DNA of 64,000 nucleotides from Caloramator fervidus (GCF_900108045.1 NZ_FNUK01000008.1:1-64000), one strand, 5' to 3'; shown: positions 35,839 to 45,721, counted from the stretch's first letter. Numbers and translations: made by a program. The notes: generated from the sequence alone by a model not told the origin.

Positions 35839-36426
35839 CTAAATTATTCCAATAACTAAAAGACAAGTATACGCTGCTAAGTAAGAATAAATATCATAAT
35901 ATTTTCCACATAACTCATATGGTCTTTCAAAGGGTTGAACAACTAATCCTTTGCTGTTTACCACAGCCCTTTGAAGGCAAAAACTAAAGCAAAGGCAAGT
36001 TAGGTCGTCTATGCTTGTTGCTGTAACTGTGGATTTATCGTTAAGTCCAAAGGATATAGCATAAACATTTAAGTTGTTTAAATTTACACAGTCTGCTGCA
36101 TCAAAATTAAATATATAATATCCCTTTTCTTTAATGTTATTTACTACATCTTGTATTTTATCAATTATATTATCAACCGAATCAAATCCTAGATTAACTA
36201 AAGCATCAAATTTTATTTTAGATACTCTACCTTCTATAAGATCTTCCCTTGATATAGAAATTAATACATAATCAACTTCTTTAAATAAAAGTTTTTCAAA
36301 GGATTCAGCTGAATTATCATGAGTTCCTATACATACTACCTCTTTATTTTTCTTTTTAAGTTCTGCCTCTACTGTTTCTAAAACCCTTGACTTGCCTCTG
36401 CTTCCTAAAACTCCAATAACAAACAT
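35839..36426 (-). CDS. Mur-ligase central-domain-like P-loop protein
   Basis: 195 residues. It begins VIGVLGSRGKSRVLETV, a Mur-ligase/CapB-type P-loop (G-x-R-GKS), continues with an IGTHDNSAE strand, DYVLISISREDL and later YYIFNFDAADCVNL followed by AISFGLND, which parallels the N-D-D and TFG strands of MurC-F. The N-terminal substrate-binding and most of the C-terminal ligase domains are missing, so catalysis as a ligase is doubtful. A short hydrophobic C-terminus (AAYTCLLVIGII) may anchor it. Between an SSB-like gene and pdaB; function unknown. Confidence 0.55.
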   Translation of the reverse strand: MFVIGVLGSRGKSRVLETVEAELKKKNKEVVCIGTHDNSAESFEKLLFKEVDYVLISISREDLIEGRVSKIKFDALVNLGFDSVDNIIDKIQDVVNNIKEKGYYIFNFDAADCVNLNNLNVYAISFGLNDKSTVTATSIDDLTCLCFSFCLQRAVVNSKGLVVQPFERPYELCGKYYDIYSYLAAYTCLLVIGII

Positions 36427-36467
36427 TAAATCACCCCATATAATCTTCTGTTATTATTTTTTCGCAT

Positions 36468-37250
36468 TTATCTTGTATTATTCCCAATTGGTCTTTGCTT
36501 TCCTGTATGATCAATATAATAATTGTCCTTGTATATAAGTTCAGAAACAGTTACAAACTCAAAGCCTTTTGCTTTTAAATCCTTTATTATCCTATCTAAT
36601 ACCTTTGGAGTTTGTTTTGCATAATTATGAAATAAAACTATAGACCCGTTAGTAACTTTACTAACTACTCTATTATATATAACTTCTTCTCCAGGATCCT
36701 TCCAATCAATTGAATCTACATCCCACTGTATGCAGTAGTGTCCCGTCTCTTTAACCGTTTTAACAACCAAGCTGTTATAATCTCCAAAAGGAGGTCTAAA
36801 AAGCGTTGTTCCTTTTCCTGTAATTCTTTTTATTTTATCGCTAGTTTTTAATATTTCTTCTTTCATCTTTTGAGGGCTTATCTGAGAAAAATGAGGATGA
36901 GTTGTTGAGTGATTTCCTATCTCATGACCTTTTTGATAAATCTTTTTTACTTTATCTGGATATTTATCTACCCACGCTCCTACTAAAAAGAATGTGGCCT
37001 TTGCATTGTTTTTTTCTAATATATCTAATATTTCATCAGTATATTCATCTCCCCATGCTGCATCAAAAGTTAAAGCCACCTTCTTTTCATTTGTTTCAAC
37101 ACAATAAATAGGAAGTTCCCTTTGAGTTTGTAAAAATACATCTAACATAGCAAACCTTCCTGTTGCTGCAAAAACAGCTGAAAATGTAAAAATTAAAAAT
37201 ACAAAAATTGATTTTAAAAGGCTTTTTTTAGAAAATACAAAAAGTCTCAA
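36468..37250 (-). CDS. pdaB: PdaB-like polysaccharide deacetylase, sporulation type
   Basis: 260 residues with an N-terminal hydrophobic segment (about 9-28) acting as signal or anchor. NodB domain from about 55: TFDAAWGDEY (first motif, metal Asp of D-x-W form typical for PdaB), HEIGNHSTTHPHFS (metal histidines), LFRPPFGDYN, and the IVLFHNY (catalytic His) motif. PdaB proteins are needed for stable spore cortex or coat in Bacillus; cortex-related deacetylase activity is the likely role, though PdaB activity is unproven. Confidence 0.85.
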   Translation of the reverse strand: MRLFVFSKKSLLKSIFVFLIFTFSAVFAATGRFAMLDVFLQTQRELPIYCVETNEKKVALTFDAAWGDEYTDEILDILEKNNAKATFFLVGAWVDKYPDKVKKIYQKGHEIGNHSTTHPHFSQISPQKMKEEILKTSDKIKRITGKGTTLFRPPFGDYNSLVVKTVKETGHYCIQWDVDSIDWKDPGEEVIYNRVVSKVTNGSIVLFHNYAKQTPKVLDRIIKDLKAKGFEFVTVSELIYKDNYYIDHTGKQRPIGNNTR

Positions 37251-37339
37251 ACTTTTCCCCCCATTTTTTTATTACAGTAAATATTTATTAGCATTATGAG
37301 AAAAATATTAATAGGTCAATTAAAAAGGAGGGATTTTGT

Positions 37340-37528
37340 ATGACCATGCGTAAAGCTAGATTTACAAATTTGTTTGGGCATCAAACTGAATTTGCCTCAG
37401 AAAACCTCCTTGGTCAAGATAGACATTACCATAGAGAAGCAAAATCCCAAAAATCTCAATTAAAAAGTGCCCATAAACATGGAACTAGAAAAAACTACAA
37501 AATCCCTATAAAGCATAAATTGACCTAA
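37340..37528 (+). CDS. Small basic protein of unknown function
   Basis: 62 residues, rich in Lys, Arg, His and Gln, no Cys, not recognised. It has its own strong ribosome-binding site (AAAGGAGGGA) and a clear terminator, so it is likely expressed. Sequence features: an N-terminal MTMRKARFTNLFG, then HYHREAKSQKSQ, C-terminal IPIKHKLT. Being next to an SASP gene and pdaB, a spore-related role is possible but unsupported. Confidence 0.65.
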   Translation: MTMRKARFTNLFGHQTEFASENLLGQDRHYHREAKSQKSQLKSAHKHGTRKNYKIPIKHKLT

Positions 37529-37550
37529 AGTGCGGCAAAGGCCGCACTTT
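37527..37550 (+). terminator. Terminator after the small basic gene
   Basis: AAAGTGCGGC / GCCGCACTTT followed by TTCC; the stem includes the stop codon. Confidence 0.75.
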
Positions 37551-37565
37551 TTCCATAAATTTTCT

Positions 37566-37595
37566 TGTATATTCGACCTAAAATTACACAAATTA
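37566..37595 (+). promoter_or_regulatory. Candidate sigma-G promoter of the SASP gene
   Basis: TGTATA, 17-bp spacer, CAAATTA, close to TGNATA-N17-CATANTA, 40 nt before the start. Confidence 0.45.
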
Positions 37596-37634
37596 TTAGT
37601 AAGATATCTAAGCTACATAAAGGAGGTTATTAAA

Positions 37635-37877
37635 ATGGCAGCAGGTCAAAACTTTCATGGTAGAACACAATTAGTTCCTGAAGCTCATAAAGCTTTAGAT
37701 AATATGAAATATGAAATTGCTTCTGAGCTTGGAATTCCTGTTTATCAAGGTTCTGAAGATTATTGGGGAAACATCTCCTCAAGAGATTGTGGTAGAGTTG
37801 GAGGAACTATAGTAAAAAGACTAATTGCCCTTGCTGAAAAGGAAATTGCAAACGGAAAAATGCCAGATAAAATATGA
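37635..37877 (+). CDS. Alpha/beta-type small acid-soluble spore protein
   Basis: 80 residues from the ATG at 37635, preceded by AAAGGAGGTTATTAA; the frame extends upstream but without a site. Core YEIASELGIPVYQ has the GPR cleavage site, and DCGRVGGTIVKRLIALAEKEIA is the DNA-binding C-terminal part of the family. It saturates spore DNA and protects it against UV and heat. Monocistronic, with a sigma-G-like promoter. Confidence 0.9.
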   Translation: MAAGQNFHGRTQLVPEAHKALDNMKYEIASELGIPVYQGSEDYWGNISSRDCGRVGGTIVKRLIALAEKEIANGKMPDKI

Positions 37878-37883
37878 TAGAAA

Positions 37884-37901
37884 GCCCCCTTTTAAGGGGG
37901 C
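37884..37901 (+). terminator. Terminator after the SASP gene
   Basis: GCCCCCT / AGGGGGC hairpin followed by ATTTTTATT. Confidence 0.85.
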
Positions 37902-37986
37902 ATTTTTATTGAAATTTTTACATATTTATTGTTATAATATAGACAGCATTAATTTTTATTTTTATTATCATTTTGGAGGGAACAAA

Positions 37987-38508
37987 ATGTATAGAGATAC
38001 ATCAGAACTTGCAGAAAACAAACTTTTAATATTATATATCTTAAACAAAATAGAAGCTCCAATAACCAACTCATATCTAACTCAAATTATCCTTGAAAAC
38101 AACCTTATAAACTATTTTTCTCTTCAACAATACATATCAGAGCTTATTGAAAACGGATTTATAGATACAATAAAACAAATAAATAAACAGCTTTTAAAAA
38201 TATCAACAAAGGGAAAAAGAACCCTTGAATTTTTTATAGACAGGGTTCCTGAAAATAAATTAAAACTTATAGACGACTACCTTAAAAATCAATCAAAAGA
38301 ACCAGAAGATAAATATACAGCTTTTTCAAGATATGAATCCATAGGAAACGAATATTTTGTAGATATAAAACTCCTTGAAAAGGAAAAAATAATATTTGAT
38401 TTAAGACTTAGAACTTCATCTTTTGAAAAAGCAACATCAATATGCCAAAGTTGGGAAAAAAACTATTTAACTATATATGAAAACATAATGAACATATTTA
38501 AAGAATAA
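37987..38508 (+). CDS. DUF4364 family protein
   Basis: 173 residues from ATG 37987, preceded by TTTGGAGGGA. The N-terminal 80 residues look like a winged helix (LLILYILNKIEAPITNSYLTQIILENN and LIENGFIDT, then KGKRTLEFF), as in PadR-like regulators. The rest is an alpha/beta domain typical of DUF4364. Possibly a DNA-binding regulator; function unestablished. Monocistronic between two terminators. Confidence 0.8.
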   Translation: MYRDTSELAENKLLILYILNKIEAPITNSYLTQIILENNLINYFSLQQYISELIENGFIDTIKQINKQLLKISTKGKRTLEFFIDRVPENKLKLIDDYLKNQSKEPEDKYTAFSRYESIGNEYFVDIKLLEKEKIIFDLRLRTSSFEKATSICQSWEKNYLTIYENIMNIFKE

Positions 38509-38527
38509 ATCCGGGAAACCCCGGATT
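38508..38527. terminator. Bidirectional terminator
   Basis: AATCCGGG / CCCGGATT hairpin between the DUF4364 gene and the convergent small gene. Confidence 0.7.
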
Positions 38528-38699
38528 ATTTAAATATATTTTTCATATCACCTTTAATTTCATTCTCCTTAGCAATTTTAATATAATCATTGCATATCTT
38601 CTTTGAAAATTCAACCAACACCTTTGGAATTCTATCCTGAAGCTTAATAGAAAGCCTGTAAAGTTTAAACGCCATTTCAGTTTTCTCAAGCTCACTCAA
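38526..38699 (-). CDS. Small helical protein of unknown function, downstream of folC
   Basis: 57 residues, starting at TTG 38699 (MSELEKTEMAFKLYRLSIKL is residues 1-20). It is entirely helical by composition, with heptad-like spacing, and one cysteine (ICNDY). It lies 31 nt after folC on the same strand and ends at the terminator. A weak ribosome-binding site (AAAAGGGA) lies 7 nt upstream. Codon use is ordinary. Not recognised. Confidence 0.55.
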   Translation of the reverse strand: MSELEKTEMAFKLYRLSIKLQDRIPKVLVEFSKKICNDYIKIAKENEIKGDMKNIFK

Positions 38700-38730
38700 T
38701 ATAAAATCCCTTTTAATATTGCTTTATATA

Positions 38731-40017
38731 TTATATGTTAATTGATTTTAATGTAGTCCTTGCTTCTCCTATCATATACAGAGAACCACAAAATAATATA
38801 ACATCATAGTCGCTTTTAAAGGCTACGTTAATAGCTTGTTTTATATCATAAGCCTCAAAAACATTTTTTCCAAAAAACCTTATTAAATTTGCTAGCTCAT
38901 TACTAGTTAATGCCCTTGGACTTTTTACTGGAACCGTTATAAAACTATCTGATATTTCAAAAAGCTTTTGAACCATATTTACATAATCCTTATCTTTAAG
39001 CATTCCTACAACAACCAAAATCCTTTTTCCACTAAAATATTGTTTTATTGACTTTACTAAAACACTGATTCCTTGAAGATTATGTCCTCCATCTAATATT
39101 ACATAGGGTTTTCTCTTTATTACTTCAAATCTTCCAGGCCATATTGCCTCCTCTAATCCTTTGTATAAAGCATAGTCATCAATTTCAACTTTTAAATCCC
39201 TTAAAGCTTCAACAGCTGTAATACTAGTTAAACAATTTAAAATTTGATGCTCGCCTAAAAGCCTTATCTTAACATCTTTATATTCCTTATATCCATAAAC
39301 ATCAAAGACAACTCCATCAATGCTGTTTTCTTTTAATTTATATTTAAACATATTAACGTCATATATCTTTGAATTTTTTTCTTTTGCAACTTTTCTAATA
39401 ACTTCATCCGCTTCCTTTTCTTGAGGATATAAAACAAGCGGAATATCTTGTTTTATTATTCCTGCTTTTTCATAAGCTATTTTACCTAAAGTATCTCCAA
39501 GAATATTCATATGATCATAACTTATGGTTGTAATTACAGAAAGAATAGGATTTACAACATTTGTAGCGTCAAGCCTTCCACCAAGTCCTACCTCTAAAAC
39601 CACATAATCTACCTTATTATCATAAAAATATTTAAAAGCCATAGCTGTAATAATTTCAAACTCCGTAGGCTTTTCATGCCCTTCTTTAATCACTTTGTCA
39701 ATAATTGGAATTAAATATTCTAGATATTCTGCAACCTCTTTCTCTTTTATTTCCTCATCATTAATCTTTATCCTTTCAGTAAATCTTTCTATATAAGGGG
39801 ATGTATATATTCCTACTCTATATCCCTGACTTTTTAATATAGAAGATATAAAAGTAGTCGTTGAACCCTTTCCATTAGTTCCTGCAATATGAATAACTTT
39901 CAAATCATTTTGAGGGTCCCCCATAAGATTACAAATTCTTTTTATTCTATCAAGTCCTAAGTTTATACTGAATTTTCCCATATTTTCTATAAATTCTAAT
40001 GCCTCTTTATAATCCAT
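38731..40017 (-). CDS. folC: Bifunctional folylpolyglutamate/dihydrofolate synthase
   Basis: 428 residues, standard. Mur-ligase fold with P-loop HIAGTNGKGSTTTFISS (about 43-59), YTSPYIERFTERI, TTISYDHMNILGDTL (metal and carbamate region) and ILDGGHNLQG in the C-terminal domain. Adds glutamates to folates, in some bacteria also joining Glu to dihydropteroate. It lies divergent to the Cys-rich gene. Confidence 0.95.
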   Translation of the reverse strand: MDYKEALEFIENMGKFSINLGLDRIKRICNLMGDPQNDLKVIHIAGTNGKGSTTTFISSILKSQGYRVGIYTSPYIERFTERIKINDEEIKEKEVAEYLEYLIPIIDKVIKEGHEKPTEFEIITAMAFKYFYDNKVDYVVLEVGLGGRLDATNVVNPILSVITTISYDHMNILGDTLGKIAYEKAGIIKQDIPLVLYPQEKEADEVIRKVAKEKNSKIYDVNMFKYKLKENSIDGVVFDVYGYKEYKDVKIRLLGEHQILNCLTSITAVEALRDLKVEIDDYALYKGLEEAIWPGRFEVIKRKPYVILDGGHNLQGISVLVKSIKQYFSGKRILVVVGMLKDKDYVNMVQKLFEISDSFITVPVKSPRALTSNELANLIRFFGKNVFEAYDIKQAINVAFKSDYDVILFCGSLYMIGEARTTLKSINI

Positions 40018-40103
40018 ACATATCCCCCATTGTAGAATATTGTAACATATTGTCTAAAATTATCATAAATTATACTAAGAAAACAATTAAAGGAGGGGTA
40101 AAA

Positions 40104-40370
40104 ATGACCACTAATTTTAACTACGGCAGCCACAAACAATTTAGGTGTATAAAGGAAGTCTTAGAAGAACTTAAAGGTAAAGAAGTAATAATAGTTTTAA
40201 AAGGATGCTGTGAAGAGTGTGTAAAAATACTTGCAGTCTGCGATAAAATTTTAGTTGCAGCAATTCCAGGAAAATGCTACCCAATTAAATTTATAGACAT
40301 CGACTGTATATGTGAAGTAATAACAGATTGCAAAACTGTAGTTAAAGCCTTTTTAGATGAATGTTGTTAA
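40104..40370 (+). CDS. Cysteine-rich small protein, possible spore protein
   Basis: 88 residues from ATG 40104 after AAAGGAGGGG; the longer open frame overlaps the folC start. It has about 10 cysteines, spread through GCCEEC, VCDK, KCYP, DCICE, DCK and a C-terminal ECC. Hydrophobic beta-type strands (VIIVLKGCC, ILVAAIPG) suggest a small SH3/Lsm-like barrel. Cysteine richness and an upstream CATANNNTA box (CATAAATTA at about 40065) suggest late sporulation, spore-coat type; this is inference. Not recognised. Confidence 0.65.
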   Translation: MTTNFNYGSHKQFRCIKEVLEELKGKEVIIVLKGCCEECVKILAVCDKILVAAIPGKCYPIKFIDIDCICEVITDCKTVVKAFLDECC

Positions 40371-40375
40371 TTTAT

Positions 40376-40395
40376 AAGGCACCTTACGGTGCCTT
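40376..40395. terminator. Bidirectional terminator
   Basis: AAGGCACC / GGTGCCTT hairpin between the Cys-rich gene and convergent valS. Confidence 0.8.
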
Positions 40396-40399
40396 ATTT

Positions 40400-43042
40400 T
40401 TAGCCTTGTAAAGCTTTAAGCCTTTCTATTACTTTTCTTAACATGTCTTCATACATTTCCTTCTTTGCCCTTTCTTCATCTACTACCTTCTTTGGTGCTT
40501 TATTTACAAAACCAGGATTTGAAAGTTTATTGTTGCATCTTTCAACTTCTTTTTCAAGTTTTTCTTTTTCCTTTAAGAGTCTTTCTATTTCCTTTTCTCT
40601 ATCTATAAGCTCTTCAAGAGGTAAAAATATTTCTCCTCCTGGAATTACCTTTGATACAGCATCTTTTGGTATATCACTTCTTTGTGGGAATACAACCTCA
40701 GAAGCAAAAGCAAGCTTTTCAAAATAAATCTTTCCTTCTTCAAAAGCCTTTTTAACCTCATCATTGGATGGAAGTATCATAACCTTTGCTTTTTTGGAAT
40801 TGGGAACGTTCATCTCTGTTCTTATATTTCTTATTGCCCTTATGGCATCTATTACATGATTCATATTTTCTTCTTCTTTTGAAAAAGCTCTATCTTCTCT
40901 ATATTCTGGCCACTTTGCAATAGTTATAGACGGAGTTTCATCTGTTAAATGCTTATAGATTTCTTCTGTAATAAATGGCATAAATGGATGTAAAAGCTTT
41001 AAACTATCAATTAAAACTTCTTTTAATACATATTGAGCAGCAGCTTTGTCCTTTACATCACTTCCATATAACCTAGGCTTTATAAGCTCTATATACCAGT
41101 CGCAAACTTCTGACCATATAAAATCATAGATCTTTTGAAGGGCTATACCAAGTTCAAATTTATTTAAGTTTTCAGTAACTTCTAAAATCACATTGTTAAG
41201 CCTACTTAATATCCATTTATCAGCAGTAGTTAAGTTATTTCTATTAAACTCTTTTAAAACATTTTCGTCTAGATTCATAAGTGCAAACCTTGCCGCATTC
41301 CAAATCTTGTTTGCAAAATTTCTAGCCGCTTCTACCCTTTCCATGTAAAATCTCATATCGTTTCCAGGTGAATTTCCTGTAACAAGAGTAAACCTTAAAG
41401 CATCTGCACCATATTGCTCTATAATTTCAAGAGGATCAATCCCATTTCCTAATGATTTTGACATCTTTCTTCCTTGAGAGTCTCTTACTATTCCATGTAT
41501 TAAAACGTATTTAAATGGAACCTCTCCCATATGTTCTATTCCTGAAAAAATCATCCTTGCAACCCAAAAGAATATTATATCATATCCCGTAACTAAAACG
41601 CTTGTTGGATAAAAATATTCTAAATCCTCAGTTTTATCTGGCCATCCTAAAGTTGAGAAAGGCCAAAGAGCTGAACTAAACCAAGTATCTAAAACATCCT
41701 CATCCTGATGGATGTTAGTTGAATTACAATGAGCACATTTTGTTGCATCTTCCACTTGAACTGTTAGTTTTTTACAATCATCACAATACCAGACTGGAAT
41801 CCTGTGTCCCCACCAAAGTTGTCTTGATATACACCAATCTTGAATATTTTCCATCCAATTAAAATAAATTTTTGCAAACCTTTCAGGTATAAATTTTACC
41901 TTCCCCTCTTTAACAGCCTTTATTGCAGGTTCTGCTAGAGGCCTCATTTTTACAAACCACTGTTTTGATAAAAGAGGTTCTACAACCGTTTTGCATCTAT
42001 CATGAGTTCCTACATTATGCTTATGATCTTCTATTTTTACTAATAAACCTTTTTCTTCAAGATCCTTTATTATTCTATTTCTTGCTTCATATCTTTCAAG
42101 TCCTTCATATTTTCCTGCAAGGCTATTCATAGTTCCATTTTCATTCATAATCACTATTTGAGGAAGGTTATGTCTTTGGCCTACTTCAAAATCATTTGGG
42201 TCATGGGCAGGAGTTATCTTTACGCAACCTGTTCCAAACTCCATATCAACATATTCATCAGCTATAACCGGTATTTCTCTTTCAACAAGAGGAAGAATTA
42301 AAGTTTTTCCAACAAGATGTTTATATCTTTCATCATTAGGATTTACTGCAACCGCAACATCACCAAGCATTGTTTCTGGCCTTGTTGTTGCAACAACTAA
42401 ATATTCTTCTGAATCCTTTACAGGATATTTTATATGATATAGTTTTCCTTCTTTTTCTTCATATTCTATTTCAGCGTCAGAAAGAGCTGTCATACACTTA
42501 GGACACCAATTTATTATTCTATCTCCTTGATATATAAGACCTTTATTGTAAAGCCTTACAAATACTTCTCTAACAGCCCTATTTAAACCTTCATCCATTG
42601 TAAATCTTTCTCTAGTCCAATCACAGGATGCACCTAATTTCATAAGTTGTTCCCTAATCCTTGCTCTATATTTATGGGTCCATTCCCAAACCTTTTCTAA
42701 GAATTTCTCCCTTCCAAGTTGCTTTTTATATATCCCTTGCTTTTCAAGTTCAGATTCAACCTTAACCTCCGTTGCAATGCTTGCATGATCCTCTCCTGGA
42801 AGCCAGAGAGTTGGATATCCTTGCATCCTCTTCCATCTTATTAAAACATCTTGAAGGGTATTATCAAGGGCATGCCCCATATGTAATTGTCCTGTTATAT
42901 TTGGTGGCGGTATCATTATTGTAAAAGGCTCTTTTGATTTATCAATCTTTGGAGTAAAATATCCCTTTTCTAACCATTCATTGTAAAGCCTTTCCTCAAA
43001 ATCCTTTGGATTATAGTTTTTAGCTAAGCTTACACCCTCCAT
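40400..43042 (-). CDS. valS: Valine-tRNA ligase
   Basis: 880 residues from ATG 43042, preceded by AGGAGGTGATGTT; the upstream extension has no site. Class I signatures: [15 protein letters not shown] (HMGH, about 42-56) and [10 protein letters not shown] (KMSKS, about 524-533). CP1 editing domain in between; anticodon-binding domain and a C-terminal coiled coil (about 805-880) characteristic of ValRS. Controlled by a T-box. Confidence 0.97.
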   Translation of the reverse strand: MEGVSLAKNYNPKDFEERLYNEWLEKGYFTPKIDKSKEPFTIMIPPPNITGQLHMGHALDNTLQDVLIRWKRMQGYPTLWLPGEDHASIATEVKVESELEKQGIYKKQLGREKFLEKVWEWTHKYRARIREQLMKLGASCDWTRERFTMDEGLNRAVREVFVRLYNKGLIYQGDRIINWCPKCMTALSDAEIEYEEKEGKLYHIKYPVKDSEEYLVVATTRPETMLGDVAVAVNPNDERYKHLVGKTLILPLVEREIPVIADEYVDMEFGTGCVKITPAHDPNDFEVGQRHNLPQIVIMNENGTMNSLAGKYEGLERYEARNRIIKDLEEKGLLVKIEDHKHNVGTHDRCKTVVEPLLSKQWFVKMRPLAEPAIKAVKEGKVKFIPERFAKIYFNWMENIQDWCISRQLWWGHRIPVWYCDDCKKLTVQVEDATKCAHCNSTNIHQDEDVLDTWFSSALWPFSTLGWPDKTEDLEYFYPTSVLVTGYDIIFFWVARMIFSGIEHMGEVPFKYVLIHGIVRDSQGRKMSKSLGNGIDPLEIIEQYGADALRFTLVTGNSPGNDMRFYMERVEAARNFANKIWNAARFALMNLDENVLKEFNRNNLTTADKWILSRLNNVILEVTENLNKFELGIALQKIYDFIWSEVCDWYIELIKPRLYGSDVKDKAAAQYVLKEVLIDSLKLLHPFMPFITEEIYKHLTDETPSITIAKWPEYREDRAFSKEEENMNHVIDAIRAIRNIRTEMNVPNSKKAKVMILPSNDEVKKAFEEGKIYFEKLAFASEVVFPQRSDIPKDAVSKVIPGGEIFLPLEELIDREKEIERLLKEKEKLEKEVERCNNKLSNPGFVNKAPKKVVDEERAKKEMYEDMLRKVIERLKALQG

Positions 43043-43071
43043 AACATCACCTCCTACTATTATTAAAAAAA

Positions 43072-43290
43072 CCCTCACCCAAAAGGGCGAGGGACCGCGG
43101 TACCACCTTTATTCCAGATAATAATCTGGCACTTATTTAGATAACGGTCTCCCGTTCCACCCTACTAAACTTCAGGTGAAAGGCTCCAAAGCTACCTTCA
43201 GCAGCAATTTACTTAGAAGACCTCTCAGCCTATGGGTCTTCCTCTCTGTAAGTTTTAACTGCCTACTCCTCTTTTTCACAGCCTTTTATT
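43072..43290 (-). promoter_or_regulatory. T-box leader of valS (Val, specifier GUA)
   Basis: T-box AAAGGTGGTACCGCGG at 43095-43110 on the minus strand, terminator CCCTCACCC / GGGCGAGGG with T7 at 43072-43093. A GUA codon at 43193-43195 sits in the Stem I loop (CUGAAGGUAGC). The tRNA-Val(TAC) of this window would be the matching tRNA. Confidence 0.9.
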
Positions 43291-43309
43291 ATATTTTTTT
43301 ATTTTATAT

Positions 43310-43337
43310 TTTATACACATTACCTTATATTTGTCAA
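43310..43337 (-). promoter_or_regulatory. Promoter of the valS leader
   Basis: TTGACA, 16-bp spacer, TATAAA on the minus strand, lying just before the end of the MFS gene. Confidence 0.7.
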
Positions 43338-43338
43338 T

Positions 43339-44490
43339 CTAATTCCCTTTATAAACTTTATGTTTAATATACAAAATAAAAATCAATGACAATAAAAGCG
43401 AACTAGGCACTAAATAAAAAGTATAATAAGCACCTATTAAATCATTTAAAACTCCAACTATAAAGTTTAGAATCATATTAATAGTTAAGGTTAATGCTAT
43501 AATTATCCCTAATATATAGGTTTTATTTTCTTTAAATGTATTGTTTACTATAAGGACTATAGTTGGAAACCCTATTGAAAAGAAAAATCCCGACAAAGAA
43601 ATCAAAAATAAATATTTTTTCCCAAATAAAAGACCTAAAGTAAACAATACTATAGCAGTTGGAAAAAATGTAATTAAAGAGTTAAAATAACCAAATCTTT
43701 CAACAATAAATCCTCCAACAAGCCTTCCTACTGTAAATATTAGAAAAAACATTGAAAGATAGTAAGATGCCTTTAAAGAATCTAATGAATAGGATGTAAT
43801 CATAAAATTAGCAAACCAATTAGCAACAGATATTTCAGAAAATACATAAAACCCTAAAGCTAAAATAAAAAATACAACTCTTTTATCTTTTATGATATCT
43901 TTAAAATTGATTTTTTGTCTGCCTTTTGAAAAGCCAACATAAGGGAAATTTACTAAAAAGAAAATAATAGTTAAAATAGCAAACACAACTGAAAGTCCAA
44001 GATAAACATCTCTCCACCCAAAACCTTTTTTTAATAAAATTCCTACGCTTCTTTGTCCAATTGATGTTCCAAATCCATAAAAAAAATGAGTTAAATTCAT
44101 TAAAATAGCCTGATAACTTATAAAAAGAATGGGAACTAAAGAATTTGTTGCTATCGAAAAAAGTGAAATTGCAGCATTAAATACAAACATTGACATAAGA
44201 AGCATGTAAAAATTTATGCTTTTCCCCAAACCTAAAAAAGCTATTACATTTAACAAAAGACTTATAAAATAAATCTTTTTATACCCATACTTTTCAATTA
44301 ACATTCCTCCTATGTATTGAAAAATAACATATCCCAATGAAGATACTATAAGCATGACTCCTATTATACTATTTGAAACTTTAAATTCATTTTTAAATAA
44401 AGGAATAAATATCCCCCTTGTATTTTCTGAAAAACCTATAAAAAACATTATAATAAATAAATAAGTTATAGTAAAAACATGTTTCTTCAT
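43339..44490 (-). CDS. MFS transporter
   Basis: 383 residues, about 12 membrane segments. The MFS loop motif GGMLIEKYGYKK (about 60-71) and its counterpart GGFIVERFGYF in the second half identify the family. Substrate unknown. It follows the OFA-type gene with a 5-nt gap, so the two are likely one transcript. Confidence 0.8.
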   Translation of the reverse strand: MKKHVFTITYLFIIMFFIGFSENTRGIFIPLFKNEFKVSNSIIGVMLIVSSLGYVIFQYIGGMLIEKYGYKKIYFISLLLNVIAFLGLGKSINFYMLLMSMFVFNAAISLFSIATNSLVPILFISYQAILMNLTHFFYGFGTSIGQRSVGILLKKGFGWRDVYLGLSVVFAILTIIFFLVNFPYVGFSKGRQKINFKDIIKDKRVVFFILALGFYVFSEISVANWFANFMITSYSLDSLKASYYLSMFFLIFTVGRLVGGFIVERFGYFNSLITFFPTAIVLFTLGLLFGKKYLFLISLSGFFFSIGFPTIVLIVNNTFKENKTYILGIIIALTLTINMILNFIVGVLNDLIGAYYTFYLVPSSLLLSLIFILYIKHKVYKGN

Positions 44491-44495
44491 TTGTA

Positions 44496-45671
44496 TTATC
44501 TATTCTCCTCCTTTAAAAATTTATTTGCGACAATAAATGCTATAATAACTATAAAGATGGTAGGATAAGCTATAACTTTATAACTTCCAAAATAATCCTT
44601 CAAAATCCCCGAAAGTAAATTTCCAATTATTGCTCCAAATCCGTATGCAGTAAAAACAATTCCATAATTTTGACTGTAGAACTTATTTCCAAAAAATCTT
44701 GAAGTTAAAGCAGGAGCTATTGAAAGCCATCCACCAAAATTAAGCCAAAATAATGCAAAAGAAAGAGTAAAAACAACTACACTTCCTTCCTTAAATAAAA
44801 ACATTAAAAATGATGATAATAAAATCAAAAGATATGAAAGGGAAATAACAAAAACAGGTTTTAAAACATCTGTAAGCCACCCAAATAATGGTCTTCCTAT
44901 TCCATTAAAAGCAGAAAATATAGAAACAAATAATGCAACTTTTTTAGAATCAATTTTTATAATTTCTTCTCCAACAGGACCCGTTATTCCTATTATCATA
45001 AGACCAACTAAGGTTCCTACCATAAAACAAAACCATAATGCATAAAACTTAGCTGTTTTTAACATTTCTTTAGGATTTAAAGAAGATCCACTTATTTCTT
45101 CTTCATGTTTAATTTCATCTGGAAATTTAAAAGGAAGTGATAATATTATAATAAAAATTAAAAATATACCTCCAAGTATCTTAAATGTAGTAAAAACTCC
45201 ATATAAATCTATAAATTTCTTAGCAATAGGTGCTGTAATAAATGGAGATAAACCAAATCCTGATAATAAAATACCCAACGCAAGACCTTTTTTGTCATAA
45301 AACCATCTTGAAACAACGCTTATAGGAACTCCATAAACTATTCCAACTCCACTTCCTGCGATAACACCATATGTCAAAACTAAAAACCATATACTTTTTG
45401 CAAAAGATGCTAAAAACCATCCAAGTCCAACCAAACTTCCACCTAATACCATAACAGTTCTTGGATGATATCTAGTTACAAGTTTTCCTCCAAAAGGCAT
45501 TAAAATTGCATAAAAAGCAAGAAATGTCATAAAGGGAAGTCCACTTTGTGTAGATGAAAAATGTAAAACATTTTCTAAAGGTTTTCTAAATATGCTCCAC
45601 GAATAAACTGTTCCAAGACACAAAAATATTAACATACCTAATACAACATAAAACCACCTATAATTTTTCAT
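44496..45671 (-). CDS. OFA-family MFS transporter
   Basis: 391 residues, 12 predicted membrane segments. Begins with LGTVYSWSIFRKPLE, the OFA (oxalate:formate antiporter) family signature, plus GGKLVTRYHPRTVM and GSGVGIVYGVPISVVSRWF. Members move oxalate/formate and other monocarboxylates; the substrate is unknown here. First gene of a two-MFS operon, divergent from the ABC transporter. Confidence 0.85.
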   Translation of the reverse strand: MKNYRWFYVVLGMLIFLCLGTVYSWSIFRKPLENVLHFSSTQSGLPFMTFLAFYAILMPFGGKLVTRYHPRTVMVLGGSLVGLGWFLASFAKSIWFLVLTYGVIAGSGVGIVYGVPISVVSRWFYDKKGLALGILLSGFGLSPFITAPIAKKFIDLYGVFTTFKILGGIFLIFIIILSLPFKFPDEIKHEEEISGSSLNPKEMLKTAKFYALWFCFMVGTLVGLMIIGITGPVGEEIIKIDSKKVALFVSIFSAFNGIGRPLFGWLTDVLKPVFVISLSYLLILLSSFLMFLFKEGSVVVFTLSFALFWLNFGGWLSIAPALTSRFFGNKFYSQNYGIVFTAYGFGAIIGNLLSGILKDYFGSYKVIAYPTIFIVIIAFIVANKFLKEENR

Positions 45672-45693
45672 GTTCTCCCTCCTTCACATCAAT

Positions 45694-45721
45694 ATTATAC
45701 TAAATTAGTAATTTGTGTCAA
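45694..45721 (-). promoter_or_regulatory. Promoter of the two-MFS operon
   Basis: TTGACA, 16-bp spacer, TATAAT on the minus strand. The 10 bases TTGACACAAA recur at 48400 over the glpX promoter. Confidence 0.65.
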
